Shown here: positions 27,577 through 40,719 of the stretch, piece by piece
Position numbering within the stretch: the first letter of the stretch is position 1
Layout of the letters: every line of letters starts with the position of its first letter
Assembly: GCF_003050965.1 (NCBI RefSeq)
Contig: NZ_QAOU01000002.1
Location: 372,001 to 436,000 of the forward strand
Direction of reading: 5' to 3'
Source of the DNA: Nitrosospira sp. Nsp2
Lineage (GTDB): Bacteria > Pseudomonadota > Gammaproteobacteria > Burkholderiales > Nitrosomonadaceae
DNA length: 64,000 bases
The notes under the pieces: model-generated
Told to the model about the DNA's origin: nothing
Database searches by the model: none
The model's input: the letters and a program-made list of their open reading frames with translations, nothing else
Translations under genes and position numbers: made by a program

Positions 27577-27899
27577 GGTTCTCCTGTGTCAATCGCTGGA
27601 CCGTCCGCGCAATGCTATCCGGGTGAAATGAACGACGGCATGCAGAATAGAAGACGGAATACGCCTCTATTATTCGCAATGAAACACGGGGTTTTCTGCA
27701 AGGCTGGTGCATTCGGGCGCGAACCGCGCTGAGCGGGACCCGGGATGAGCCCTGAGTGCTATCTTACGGATTGCGGCAGCTTTGAAAATTGGACCAAGAT
27801 ACAGGCTCTCACGACTCTGGTTATTTTTCATGAACTTGGCATTGATTTTGTGCGCAGGCAAGCCGGTTGCGGGATACGCTTGCGTTGGCCGCATATCCA
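27577..27899. other. 323-base divergent promoter region of the csy operon
   Basis: It lies between the csy1 start (minus) and the DUF3293 gene start (plus). I see no remnant of cas1 or cas2-3 in either strand, and no clear inverted repeat or attachment site. The csy promoter must be here unless the operon is silent. Confidence 0.5.
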
Positions 27900-28364
27900 A
27901 TGTCTGAGCAATGCCTGAGGTATAACTTGCCGCAATCCCCAATTTCTGACCAGGTCATCGCTGCCTATCGTTCCGCCAACTACCGGGTGGAAAGCAGTGG
28001 CAAGCCCTTCGTCTTGCGCATTGACCGGTATTCTGAACCGCTATCGCGGCTTTTTGCCTCTTCAGGTCACCAATGCGCTGCGTTTGTCACCGCTTTCAAC
28101 CCTTGGGGAGAGCCTCAAGGCTCTGATGCAAATCTGGCGGCCAGCGCGTGCCTTTTAGACCGGCTACGGCAAGTGCCCGGCGGCGAAGACCGGGTTATTG
28201 CTGGAATGGGGTGCGACCCGCGTGGAATATGGACTGAGGAGAAGAGTTTCCTCGTGCTCGGGCTCGAACTCGATGCATCGAAAATGCTGGGCCGGGAGTT
28301 TGACCAGAATGCAGTCGTATGGGCGGGCACTGACGCCATACCCAGACTGATTCTGCTCCGCTGA
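27900..28364 (+). CDS. DUF3293 family protein
   Basis: 154 residues from ATG 27900; an upstream in-frame start at 27867 is possible. The pattern fits the family: an N-terminal AAYRSANYRVES, the centre CAAFVTAFNPWGEP, DRVIAGMGCDPRGIWTEEKSFLVLG and the closing FDQNAVVWAGTDAIPRLILLR. Members are small soluble proteins of unknown role. It is divergent from csy1, with no known link to CRISPR function. Confidence 0.8.
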   Translation: MSEQCLRYNLPQSPISDQVIAAYRSANYRVESSGKPFVLRIDRYSEPLSRLFASSGHQCAAFVTAFNPWGEPQGSDANLAASACLLDRLRQVPGGEDRVIAGMGCDPRGIWTEEKSFLVLGLELDASKMLGREFDQNAVVWAGTDAIPRLILLR

Positions 28365-28488
28365 ACGAACCAGCTGCCTGCCTTGGCCCCGAGCTTTTCC
28401 GCGGGCAATATGGCATGCTATGATGATTTACAGGCGATTTACAGGCGATTTAGGTATCAGGATCAGGAAAGAACTCGGACAGAAAAAT

Positions 28489-29430
28489 ATGAACATTGAA
28501 CAGTTAAACAGCGATTTTGGCATTGCTGAGCACATCAAATTTATCGCAGGCGCGGGTGGGTTTCCCTTTATCAGGGTTGATAATGAAAGGGCCAGTGCCG
28601 TGATCTCGGTATATGGAGGCCAAATTTTGTCCTATCACCCGGCGAATGAGCCGCATAACCTGATGTTTCTCAGCGAGGCGGCCTATTATCAGTCGGGAAA
28701 AGGAATTAAGGGAGGTGCGCCGATCTGCTGGCCGTGGTTTGGGCCGGACCCTGAACGGCGCGGCCGGCCAGCACATGGGTTTGTCCGCACCCGTTTCTGG
28801 AATGTCACGAAAACCGGGATAAATCCGGATGGCGACTGCCAGGTTACGCTGGGTCTGACCGAATCCCCTGAGACAAGCGCAATATGGCCGCATTTATTCG
28901 ACCTCTCGTTGGAAATAACCGTCGGGGAGTCGCTGAACCTGGAACTGGTCACGCGTAACAGAACGGCACAGGCGGTTACCATTACACAGGCGTTGCACAC
29001 TTATTTCAAGGTCGGCGATATAAGCCAGATAGCGATATTCGGCATGCAAGGGGCCGAGTACGTCGATAAAACCGACAACGGGATCGTAAAAGCCCAGGCG
29101 GGCGCGATAACGATCGATCGGGAAGTCGACCGCATCTATCGCAACGTACAGCGCGAGCAGGTCATCGAGGATGCTGTCCTTAACCGGCGTATTCGCATTA
29201 CCGCGCGAGGCAGCAAAACCGCGGTGGTGTGGAACCCGTGGGTGAAAATCTCCGCGGAAATGGGCGATCTGGAGGATGACGACTACAAACGCTTTGTTTG
29301 CGTTGAAACCGCCAACGCCGACGTGGATGCGGTAGAGGTACCCGCTGCGGGCGAATCCCGGCTGGTGGCCAACTATCGTATAGAACGCGACATGGCGGAA
29401 GTGTTGAAAGAGATCAAGTCCCTGCAATAA
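28489..29430 (+). CDS. D-hexose-6-phosphate mutarotase (YeaD type)
   Basis: 313 residues from ATG 28489 (MNIEQLNSDFG). The aldose-epimerase fold is visible: YGGQILSYHP, GGAPICWPWFGP, AHGFVRTRFW with the catalytic His, and a later ITQALHTYFKVGD with the second His. The catalytic Glu is likely in CVETANAD. It interconverts alpha and beta forms of glucose-6-phosphate. The upstream repeat of CAGGCGATTTA (at 28429-28453) lies in the leader. Convergent with hrpA, with a 19-base gap. Confidence 0.9.
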   Translation: MNIEQLNSDFGIAEHIKFIAGAGGFPFIRVDNERASAVISVYGGQILSYHPANEPHNLMFLSEAAYYQSGKGIKGGAPICWPWFGPDPERRGRPAHGFVRTRFWNVTKTGINPDGDCQVTLGLTESPETSAIWPHLFDLSLEITVGESLNLELVTRNRTAQAVTITQALHTYFKVGDISQIAIFGMQGAEYVDKTDNGIVKAQAGAITIDREVDRIYRNVQREQVIEDAVLNRRIRITARGSKTAVVWNPWVKISAEMGDLEDDDYKRFVCVETANADVDAVEVPAAGESRLVANYRIERDMAEVLKEIKSLQ

Positions 29431-29449
29431 GCGGAGATTATGTATCCGA

Positions 29450-33355
<3,906 letters not shown>

Positions 33356-33825
33356 CGTCCAGCTGTAACAAAAGGGGCACATATTCTAATCGAGAAGAAT
33401 GGCCCGCAATAATATGGGCATAAAAGTGCTGGGGAACCTTCACCGGAAAACGGAGGTTCGCACCGACGCAATACACCTTCACGCTTGACATCCCATGCTC
33501 ATCAGCTATCTTTATGGAACACGGGCGAGACGATGTTTTCCCGCGCCCTTGCCACTCGGGGCACCCGGGGGACTCGGGGCGCCTGTCTTTCAAGAGCGAA
33601 ACGACACAAGGAATTCCATTGGCACATGGTTAAGGGAGTCAAGGGTGCCGGTTCTGCTGGACTCGCCGCGACTCCCGAGTTCTTCAACTGGATGAGAGGG
33701 AAATGAAAACAGGCGGATTTTTGCGCGGAAAAATGCTCGCTCAGCCCACTATGCTGTATTGTATCGGATGGGTAACACCTCAAGAAACTCATGATTTATC
33801 CGAACAGTAACAAGGGAAGCGCAAG
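33356..33825. other. 470-base gap with no supported gene
   Basis: Open frames at 33485-33706 and 33502-33792 have no ribosome site and skewed composition. The 33540-33600 stretch is rich in GGGG-x-CTCGGGG phrases. The promoter of the gene at 33826 should be near 33740-33800. Confidence 0.45.
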
Positions 33826-35256
33826 ATGAGAGCCACCATTCAATTCATCAACCCGGACGGGAAACTCGCCCTTGCAACGCGACTGCCGAACATCATCAAG
33901 GGCATTAAAAATCTCCGGCAGCACATTCTAGCGCATGGAATATTGCTTGAAAGACTGAGCCCGGACGATGTGGCGGCGCTACAGGAAATGCTGTCGAGAG
34001 AGAGCGGGTTCACTTACCTTACCTCGGAAAGTACTATCCGTGTTCGCGTTACCGATGGCGATCTTCGCGCGCTCCTAGGACTTGGGCTTGTGGTGCCCCT
34101 TCCGCATCGGCACAATCAGTTCGCGGATATCTTCTGGGAACGGGGGTTCACGATCGAAAAACTTGAGCAGCGCCAGGCTGACGACCTCAGGAATCAGATC
34201 GAAGCCATCGCGACCGTGACGCTTACCGCCGATGTTGCCCAGACACATTTTTGTACCGTCAGCGGCCAGGTTTTTCACACGGATGGCGTTCCGCTAAGCA
34301 CTCGCGGCTTCACCGTTCGCGCCTTTGATTCCGTCGCAGCAGGTTTGCCGACACCCAGGCTGGTTCCCTGCGGCACTACCGCTACGCTCCAGGCTAACGC
34401 CAACTATCTCATCGACTATGCCTGGCAGCCCGATGGAAGAAAAGGCCCAAATCTGATCGTGCGCGTATTCGACCAGCAGGGTAGCGTCGTCGCAGAAGTG
34501 GAAAAACGTTCGGCCGCGATTCAGGAATACCTCGACATCACTGCTGAAGGCCTGGGCATCGTGCGCGGGATCGTCCATGGATGGGATAACACGCGGGCTG
34601 CTGGCGTGACCGTGCTCGCTTTTGACCGGAACTTGCGGGAAGAAACGCTACTCGGGTCAACTGTCACGGATGTGGATGGGTTTTACGAGATTACCTATAG
34701 TAACGCGCAGTTTCGCCTTAAAAAGGCCCAGCCTGATCTGATCATTCGCGTCTTCGCAAGCGCCTCGGGAGTTGGGAATGCCGCAGAGACCGGGGACGAG
34801 CTGGCTGTTTCCGCCATTGTGTTCAATGCGCCCCACCTGTACACCCTTGATCTTGAGGTTAGGTCACGGAATGATCCCTCCGAATACGAGCGTCATCTCG
34901 CCGAGTTGCAGCCTCTCATAGAAGGCGAGGCGGTCCAGTTATTGACCGATGAGGACTTGCGCTTTCTCAGTGGCAAGACGGATATCCCGTTCGACCAGCT
35001 TAATTACCTGCGCCTGGATGCGCAATGGACGTTCCAGTACGCTTTGGAGCCGGCCATGGCTTACGGCCTCTTCCGTCAAGAGCTTCCAACCAATCTAGCC
35101 CGTTTGCTGGCGGAGAAACCGGCGCGCTTGCGGGAGGCGCTCAAGACGTCAGTGGCGCGCAATGTTGTCCCGGCCTCCATTGGTGACCCGGCTATCGAGC
35201 AACTTCTCGCCCTGGCCGATTCCCCGGCTTCCAAGTCGTACGCTCGAACCCCATAA
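33826..35256 (+). CDS. N-terminal part of a Tc-toxin/neuraminidase-like giant protein
   Basis: 476 residues. Two carboxypeptidase-regulatory-like beta sandwiches are visible: FCTVSGQVFHTDGVPLSTRG with TVRAFD, and IVRGIVHGWDNTRAAGVTV with VLAFDRNLREETLLGSTVTD and GFYEITY. Then comes the phrase PDLIIRVF, and an alpha region (LTDEDLRFLSGKTDIPFDQLNYLRLDAQWTF). This arrangement is how TcA-like and neuraminidase-domain insecticidal-type proteins of 1500-3000 residues begin. Here the frame stops after the alpha start, and no continuation follows. It is either a truncated relic or a short stand-alone form. Confidence 0.65.
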   Translation: MRATIQFINPDGKLALATRLPNIIKGIKNLRQHILAHGILLERLSPDDVAALQEMLSRESGFTYLTSESTIRVRVTDGDLRALLGLGLVVPLPHRHNQFADIFWERGFTIEKLEQRQADDLRNQIEAIATVTLTADVAQTHFCTVSGQVFHTDGVPLSTRGFTVRAFDSVAAGLPTPRLVPCGTTATLQANANYLIDYAWQPDGRKGPNLIVRVFDQQGSVVAEVEKRSAAIQEYLDITAEGLGIVRGIVHGWDNTRAAGVTVLAFDRNLREETLLGSTVTDVDGFYEITYSNAQFRLKKAQPDLIIRVFASASGVGNAAETGDELAVSAIVFNAPHLYTLDLEVRSRNDPSEYERHLAELQPLIEGEAVQLLTDEDLRFLSGKTDIPFDQLNYLRLDAQWTFQYALEPAMAYGLFRQELPTNLARLLAEKPARLREALKTSVARNVVPASIGDPAIEQLLALADSPASKSYARTP

Positions 35257-35459
35257 AGCAAAGACTGCAACTCTTATCCAATCCTTATCCAACCCTTACC
35301 GAAAACGCTGCCGTCTGCCCAGGAAATCCGGACAGGAAATTCAAACAGGCGGCAACTCTACTTCATCCGCGGCGTGATCAGTTCATTCACTTCCCTGGTT
35401 TTTTCCCCGGCGAAGACTATAGTGAATATTGTCTTGTTCCCTAAAAGCTGCTGCAGGCC

Positions 35460-35624
35460 ATGATCAGGAACCCCCGCACTAAACGGATTCTTTCTATTTC
35501 GCTGCTCATACTTGGCGGCATGCTGATGTTTTTCGCGCCGGAAAATATCTGGATCGGGGCGATACTTTTCACTCTCGGTGTCGGGGTAGAGATCGTCGGC
35601 CTCGTGCTCGCCCATCGCAAATAG
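35460..35624 (+). CDS. 54-residue two-helix membrane protein
   Basis: ATG at 35460, TAG at 35622-35624. The protein begins MIRNPRTKRILSIS, with a first helix (LLILGGMLMFFAP) and a second one (WIGAILFTLGVGVEIVGLVL), ending AHRK. Basic start, two hydrophobic helices and a short turn make a convincing inner-membrane microprotein. I see no strong ribosome site, and no named family fits. Confidence 0.6.
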   Translation: MIRNPRTKRILSISLLILGGMLMFFAPENIWIGAILFTLGVGVEIVGLVLAHRK

Positions 35625-35740
35625 CCCAAATGGGGCAAATAGCCCAGATAGTACATCGGCTGAGCACAGACGTGGAAACGCGCCTGTTTTCTCCTGGCGT
35701 TTCGTCCGACAGCGGAGCCGGGGAGGCGGAATAGCGGCGA

Positions 35741-35774
35741 TAAAAAACCCGAAGACGCGCGAGCGCTTCGGGTT
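35741..35774 (-). terminator. hairpin with T run, rho-independent type
   Basis: AACCCGAAG (35746-35754) pairs perfectly with CTTCGGGTT (35766-35774). On the minus strand the stem is followed by TTTTTT. It could end minus-strand RNA from a transcript I do not see, or act on both strands at the end of the 35460 gene. Confidence 0.55.
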
Positions 35775-36417
35775 CAAGTTTCCACTTACAAAGGAGGGAT
35801 CACTCTTCCAACATGGACATAATAAGACTGCCAGAAATAAAGTCAAGCAAGTTCAGCCGTATCGCGAAAAATAAACCAGGCAGTAACGGTTTCCGCTGCG
35901 CATGAACTTGAAAAATGCTCAAAACCGGCCACTAAAGCGCGTCCCCATCACCGCACTAAAGGCGGGAACCAGATTAATCGTCCGCGCAAATGTTCATGTT
36001 TGCGCCCATCCATTGCGCGGCCAGCGCGATGAAGAAAATGCTGGTACGATGCCGGCAGTTGAAGAAACCCATTATGTCCCCAGCATGAGCTAGAAGTGCT
36101 CTAAAGGTTCCCTGGATTTCTGACGTTGTACGTAAGGTTGGAGTTATTACAGCGTCCTAATAGAGCAGAGGACAGTCCGCTTCCCGCGGATTGCTGAAAA
36201 CGCCATTTTTCCGTTAGCGCCTGCCAATCGCCAAAGTCCTGGGTAGGCATGGAGCGTGCTTCCTCCCGTTCTTTCGCTGGTGGCAACCTGGATCCGGGGC
36301 AGCGCTAACGACTTGACAGAAAGACATGGAACAGGTCGCGACAAGCCGGACGCGTGAAACCAATGCGCGGTGAATGCAGTCGAAGCTCTTATCCCCTCAA
36401 ACGTGAGGAGGTTCTCG
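35775..36417. other. 643-base gap upstream of msrB
   Basis: A very strong ribosome site AAAGGAGGGATC (35788-35799) precedes ATG 35814, which opens a frame of only 30 codons (MDIIRLPEIKSSKF...). It may be a leader peptide or chance. A longer frame at 35902-36093 lacks supporting signals. Nothing else is clear. Confidence 0.4.
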
Positions 36418-36942
36418 ATGAACCGACGCACTGTACTGCAAAGTCTGCCCGCGCTTGCGGCGCTGTCGCTACTTTCGGCATGCTCGCGAAACAAGGCAGC
36501 GGAAAATATTCCTGCGAAAGCGACGGTCCGGGCGCTGAACAAGCCAGCTGAAGAATGGCGCGCGTTGGTGTCCCCCGCGGCCTATAAGGTATTGTTCAAG
36601 GAACAGACGGAACCCCCGGGCAGCAGCGCGCTCAATCGCGAGGACCGCCCCGGCACTTATCTTTGCGCCGCATGTTATTTACCGCTGTTCGATAGCGCCA
36701 ATAAATATGAAAGCGGCACAGGTTGGCCAAGCTTTACTCAACCCATCGAAGGCCATATGGGGACAAAGCGGGATTACAAGATGGTCCTTCCCCGGACGGA
36801 GTATCATTGCGCCCGATGCGGAGGCCACCAGGGCCATGTGTTTAATGACGGGCCGCTTCCACGAGGCGAACGGTGGTGCAACAATGGCGTGGCGCTCCGG
36901 TTTGTATTGCGCAATGAACCTCTACCTCCGCTCAGGAGTTGA
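36418..36942 (+). CDS. msrB: exported peptide-methionine (R)-S-oxide reductase
   Basis: 174 residues from ATG 36418, with GTGAGGAGG upstream. The N-terminus MNRRTVLQSLPALAALSLLSAC has a lipobox, so it is a periplasmic lipoprotein rather than the usual cytosolic enzyme. The zinc Cys pairs are CAAC and CARCGG; the catalytic Cys is in RWCNNGVALRF. KYESGTGWPSF is the substrate loop. It reduces R-methionine sulfoxide in oxidised envelope proteins. It ends 12 bases before msrA starts. Confidence 0.93.
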   Translation: MNRRTVLQSLPALAALSLLSACSRNKAAENIPAKATVRALNKPAEEWRALVSPAAYKVLFKEQTEPPGSSALNREDRPGTYLCAACYLPLFDSANKYESGTGWPSFTQPIEGHMGTKRDYKMVLPRTEYHCARCGGHQGHVFNDGPLPRGERWCNNGVALRFVLRNEPLPPLRS

Positions 36943-36953
36943 GCGAGTCGAAC

Positions 36954-37685
36954 ATGCCTGGATTTTGTGTAAGCGGGAAAACCCTGCATCTCCCTGACGC
37001 GCGAGATATTGGAGGGCCTGTTGGAGGCCGCCCGAGGGCGCTTCTGGGTGGCCTGTTACTAGGACTAGGCATCTTGCTGAGCGCGTGCGAACAGCCGGGG
37101 GACGGCAGCCAGCCTATTGCTGCTGGCCCCGCTGGCCCGTCCGGTGCTGCTTCCTCTACAAATGTCGCAATCTTCGCCGGGGGATGTTTCTGGTGCACCG
37201 AAGCCGATTTTGACAAGGTTCCGGGCGTGATTTCGACCACCTCGGGGTATATTGGCGGTACCGTGCCCAACCCCACCTATAAACAGGTCTCCGCCGGGAA
37301 AACGGGGCACATTGAAGCAGTGCAGGTGCGGTTCGATCCTGCAAAAACCAGTTTCATTAAACTACTGGCCGCGTTCTGGCCGACTATCGATCCGCTGACA
37401 CCAAATCGGCAGTTTTGCGATAGCGGTTCGCAATATCGTAGCGCAATCTTCTACTACAACGAGGACCAGAAACGGCAGGCTGAGGGGTCCAAGGCCGAAC
37501 TCCAGTCTTCCGGGCGCTTTTCCCAGCCCATCGTCACCGACATTCTCCCCGCCACCGAGTTTTATCCCGCGGAGGATTACCATCAGGATTATTACAAAAA
37601 AAATCCCATCCGCTATTCATATTACCGCAGCAATTGCGGCCGCGACGCGCGCCTGGCGGAAGTGTGGGGGCTCTCGAAGAAGTAG
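36954..37685 (+). CDS. msrA: exported peptide-methionine (S)-S-oxide reductase
   Basis: 243 residues from ATG 36954; a TTG at 36939 overlapping the msrB stop is a second choice. The N-terminal region ends in a lipobox-like LGILLSAC at about residue 45, after a long n-region, so export as lipoprotein is likely. The active site is GCFWC; EVQVRFDP-type and YHQDYYKKNP phrases follow. It acts on the S isomer, completing the pair with MsrB for repair of envelope proteins under oxidative stress. Confidence 0.93.
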   Translation: MPGFCVSGKTLHLPDARDIGGPVGGRPRALLGGLLLGLGILLSACEQPGDGSQPIAAGPAGPSGAASSTNVAIFAGGCFWCTEADFDKVPGVISTTSGYIGGTVPNPTYKQVSAGKTGHIEAVQVRFDPAKTSFIKLLAAFWPTIDPLTPNRQFCDSGSQYRSAIFYYNEDQKRQAEGSKAELQSSGRFSQPIVTDILPATEFYPAEDYHQDYYKKNPIRYSYYRSNCGRDARLAEVWGLSKK

Positions 37686-38000
37686 CGCCAGAGCCTCCCC
37701 AGGACCCGCTGTAATATCCGCTCCAGAATCGCGCCAGAGCCCAGCCTGTCAGCCTCAATGACCGCGCCCGGCCCTGGTTTTGCACCTGTCACAGGTCTCG
37801 GCAAGCCGCCGCGTCAGGGCAGCAGACAATCCCGGCAACATCTTCGATGCCGGTCATATGGGTGAGTCAACGCTCCCGGGAGATCCGGCTTGCCGTACGG
37901 AGGAGGGGCCTTCAGTCTGTAGGGGCTACGGCCGGTTCAATCAGGTTCGCGGATGTTTAACGGATGCTTAGCGGATGATCAGCAAATGCTTAGTGGACGC
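37686..38000. other. 315-base gap with short degenerate repeats
   Basis: Between convergent msrA and the 38001 gene. Positions ~37950-38005 hold about five loose copies of a 11-12-base unit resembling GCGGATG-TTA (CGGATGTTTAA, CGGATGCTTAG, CGGATGATCAG, ...AATGCTTAG). They may have arisen by slippage. No gene seen. Confidence 0.5.
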
Positions 38001-38726
38001 TTATTGGACATTATGCAAGGTTGGGCCCGCAGTGGAACCTGAGGCCGGTTTTGCGCTTGAGCCCGGATCTGTCGCCTTAAGGTCCCGCCGGCTTTCGATT
38101 TCCGTGGCCGTATCCTTTCCTTCCTTTGCGGGATCCTTCGGCTTGGTTGGCTTGGCTTTTGTCGGCTTGGCCCTGGCGTCCTTCGCCTCTTTGGCTTCCT
38201 TGGCTGCTTTGGCGGAATCCACTTTGGTCTGCAACTCCTCCAGCTTATCGTATTTGGCTTTGAGGTTGCTGCTCAACGCAGCGTAGCTCCGATACTCGTT
38301 TTGCATCTGGGATTGCAACTGCGTATGCTGGACGCTGAAAGAGGCGCGCATATTTTCCAACTGCCGTAGTTTTTCCTCCAGCAGGCGCCTGTTGTGTGAG
38401 TTATTTTTTGCCTCGACGGTTTTGGCAGCCAGGGTAACCTCCTGGATTTTCTGGTTCAGTTGCTTGAATAGCTGAGCCATATTGTTCGCGGCGGCACTAT
38501 AGCGCCGGAGATGCAGTTCCATGGTCTCGTAATCCGTCAACCGCTCGCCGATCGGTCGCGAGGTCAACTCAGACACATCGGCAGCGGGCGCTGTCGCCTG
38601 TCCCATCGGTTCCGCTGGCTCCACCCTTTCCACCGGTTCCGCGAGCGCGCTGGATAAGCCCGTCACAAATACCAGAGCAATCAAAGCAGCGTTGCCTGCT
38701 AACGAACTTCCAACGTCCCGAATCAT
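38001..38726 (-). CDS. secreted coiled-coil protein with Lys/Ala/Thr-Pro low-complexity tail
   Basis: 241 residues. A signal peptide (ALIALVFVTGLSSALA) leads into a long helical region (~75-175) with heptad-like leucines (MAQLFKQLNQKIQEVT, EEKLRQLENMRASF). The tail is low complexity: AAKEAKEAKDARAKPTKAKP and a Pro/Ser/Gly end. It probably lies in the periplasm as an extended coiled coil. Family not recognised; the plan recalls envelope spacer or cell-wall-binding helpers. ATG at 38726 has AGGAGGATCATC before it. Confidence 0.75.
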   Translation of the reverse strand: MIRDVGSSLAGNAALIALVFVTGLSSALAEPVERVEPAEPMGQATAPAADVSELTSRPIGERLTDYETMELHLRRYSAAANNMAQLFKQLNQKIQEVTLAAKTVEAKNNSHNRRLLEEKLRQLENMRASFSVQHTQLQSQMQNEYRSYAALSSNLKAKYDKLEELQTKVDSAKAAKEAKEAKDARAKPTKAKPTKPKDPAKEGKDTATEIESRRDLKATDPGSSAKPASGSTAGPTLHNVQ

Positions 38727-38917
38727 TGATGATCCTCCTGAATTATTTATTATATAGAGGTGGCGGTTAACTGAATCTTTCCGAATGGTATACCCGCAGG
38801 CAACTGCTGAACAGTCCCATCCGGCATGCGGCTGATCGCATCCGGGCTATTGCCGGGCGCAAGTATAGGCTAAACTGGGCAGATGCAAATATGGGGCGGG
38901 TTTCCGCCGATCGGGAA

Positions 38918-39577
38918 ATGACGGCTTCGAAAACCATTACTGGAAAATTCATCACCCTGGAAGGGATAGACGGCGCTGGCAAAAGCACCCACCTGCACTG
39001 GTTCGAAAAGGTATTGCGCGACAAAGGTAAAACCGTGGTGGTAACCCGTGAGCCTGGTGGGACGCGGCTGGGCGAGGCCTTGCGCCAGCTTCTGCTTGAC
39101 ACCGGGCAGGCCATGCACGCCGAAACCGAGGCGCTGCTCATGTTCGCGGCCCGGCGGGAACACCTGGATAAAGTCATCATGCCTGGGCTCGAGCGGGGCG
39201 ATTGGGTGATTTCCGATCGTTTCACCGATGCCAGCTTTGCATACCAGGGTGGCGGAAGAGGGCTCGCAGCGACGAAACTGGCCGAGCTCGAGCACTGGGT
39301 ACAGGGAGAGTTTCAACCTGACCTCACCTTTTATTTCGACGTCGCGGTAGAGGTAGGCAGGCAACGAACCAGCGCCATCAAATTAGCCGACCGGTTCGAA
39401 AAAGAAACCGATACTTTTTTTAACCGCGTGCGGGAAGCGTATCTGGAAAGGGCACGGCAATTTCCCCAGCGCATACGCGTCATTGATGCCAACCTGTCCC
39501 TCGTGGAAGTTCATAAACAACTTGATGAAGTATTATTAAAGCTTTGTGATGATTACGATTTATCCATGGCAAACTGA
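38918..39577 (+). CDS. tmk: thymidylate kinase
   Basis: 219 residues from ATG 38918 ([16 protein letters not shown]); a start at 38891 is possible. P-loop GIDGAGKST, the DRX motif in [15 protein letters not shown], and the LID region RQRTSAI. It phosphorylates dTMP to dTDP. The order tmk-holB-tatD is a common conserved bacterial cluster and supports the calls. Overlaps holB by about 30 bases. Confidence 0.95.
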   Translation: MTASKTITGKFITLEGIDGAGKSTHLHWFEKVLRDKGKTVVVTREPGGTRLGEALRQLLLDTGQAMHAETEALLMFAARREHLDKVIMPGLERGDWVISDRFTDASFAYQGGGRGLAATKLAELEHWVQGEFQPDLTFYFDVAVEVGRQRTSAIKLADRFEKETDTFFNRVREAYLERARQFPQRIRVIDANLSLVEVHKQLDEVLLKLCDDYDLSMAN

Positions 39578-40661
39578 GCTCTGGCGCAAGCTCGCAGCTG
39601 GTTCGCCGCCGGCTCACGCCCTGCTGCTTCGGGGTCGTAAGGGGCTGGGCAAGCTTGCTTTTGCCACTTATTTAGCCAAATCGAGATTGTGCGAGCACCC
39701 CTCGGCTACGGGTGATGCATGCGGGAACTGCCCGAGTTGCCGCTGGTTTGATCAAGGCAGCCATCCCGATTTCCGCTTGGTCGAGCCTGAAGCCATCTCC
39801 AAGAAGCCGCAAAGGCTTGAGTCGGGAGAGGGCAACCCGGACGGCGGCGGGGATCCCAAGGGCGCCGCGGTTTATGAAAACGATTCGGCGATGGAAGAAA
39901 CGGGAGCTGAATCCAGCGGGGCGAAATCCAAAAAAAAACCCAGCAAACAAATTGGTGTCGAGCAAATACGCGATCAAAGTGATTTTATCAACACATCCAG
40001 CCACCAGAATGGTTACAAAATTATCGTAATTCATCCGGCCGAAGCAATGAACCCTTCCGCGGCAAATGCCCTGCTCAAAAACCTGGAAGAACCGCCGGCG
40101 CGCACCCTGTTCATTCTCGTGACGCATCACTCGCAACATCTGCTGCCCACGATACGCAGCCGTTGCCGTCAAATCGGAATGCCCGCGCCTACGCCCGCTG
40201 CCGCTATTGAGTGGCTCAAACAGCAGCGGGTCGGAGATGCCGAAACCTGTCTAGCTTCCGCCGGTTTCGCACCATTGGGGGCACTTGAGTTCAACGACGA
40301 CAAATACCTACAGCAGCACCAGGCATTCATCAGGCAAATCAGCACGCCGGAAAATCTGGACATTATTGCGTTGGCGGATGTTATGCAGAAAGCCGACCTG
40401 CCCACGGTGGTCAACTGGCTGCAAAAATGGTGCTATGATCTAATGAGTTTCCGCACTGCCGGGAAAATCCGATATCACCTGGATATGCTTGCCACAGTAA
40501 AATCACTGGCGTCGAGCATCGAACCTCGCTCGCTCGCGACTTACTCGCGCCGCCTGGCTGAAACACATCAGCTGGCAGGTCATACGCTAAATTCCCGGTT
40601 ATTCCTGGAAGAGATGCTTCTTTCCTACGTCAAAGCGCTATCGCCCGCACGTCGCGCCTGA
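39546..40661 (+). CDS. holB: DNA polymerase III delta prime subunit
   Basis: About 371 residues (start GTG 39546 or ATG 39549). AAA+ fold with a modified P-loop [12 protein letters not shown], the four-Cys zinc region ([17 protein letters not shown]), the sensor phrase [23 protein letters not shown] and TIRSRCRQ. It is part of the clamp loader. Between the zinc module and the core lies an insert of about 45 residues, acidic then Lys-rich (KSKKKPSKQ), longer than in most homologues. Confidence 0.92.
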   Translation: MMITIYPWQTELWRKLAAGSPPAHALLLRGRKGLGKLAFATYLAKSRLCEHPSATGDACGNCPSCRWFDQGSHPDFRLVEPEAISKKPQRLESGEGNPDGGGDPKGAAVYENDSAMEETGAESSGAKSKKKPSKQIGVEQIRDQSDFINTSSHQNGYKIIVIHPAEAMNPSAANALLKNLEEPPARTLFILVTHHSQHLLPTIRSRCRQIGMPAPTPAAAIEWLKQQRVGDAETCLASAGFAPLGALEFNDDKYLQQHQAFIRQISTPENLDIIALADVMQKADLPTVVNWLQKWCYDLMSFRTAGKIRYHLDMLATVKSLASSIEPRSLATYSRRLAETHQLAGHTLNSRLFLEEMLLSYVKALSPARRA

Positions 40662-40719
40662 CGCGTATCGTCTGAGAGTGGATTCTCCTGTTTCTTTAAT
40701 TTCTGCGCGTGGTTCAGTC

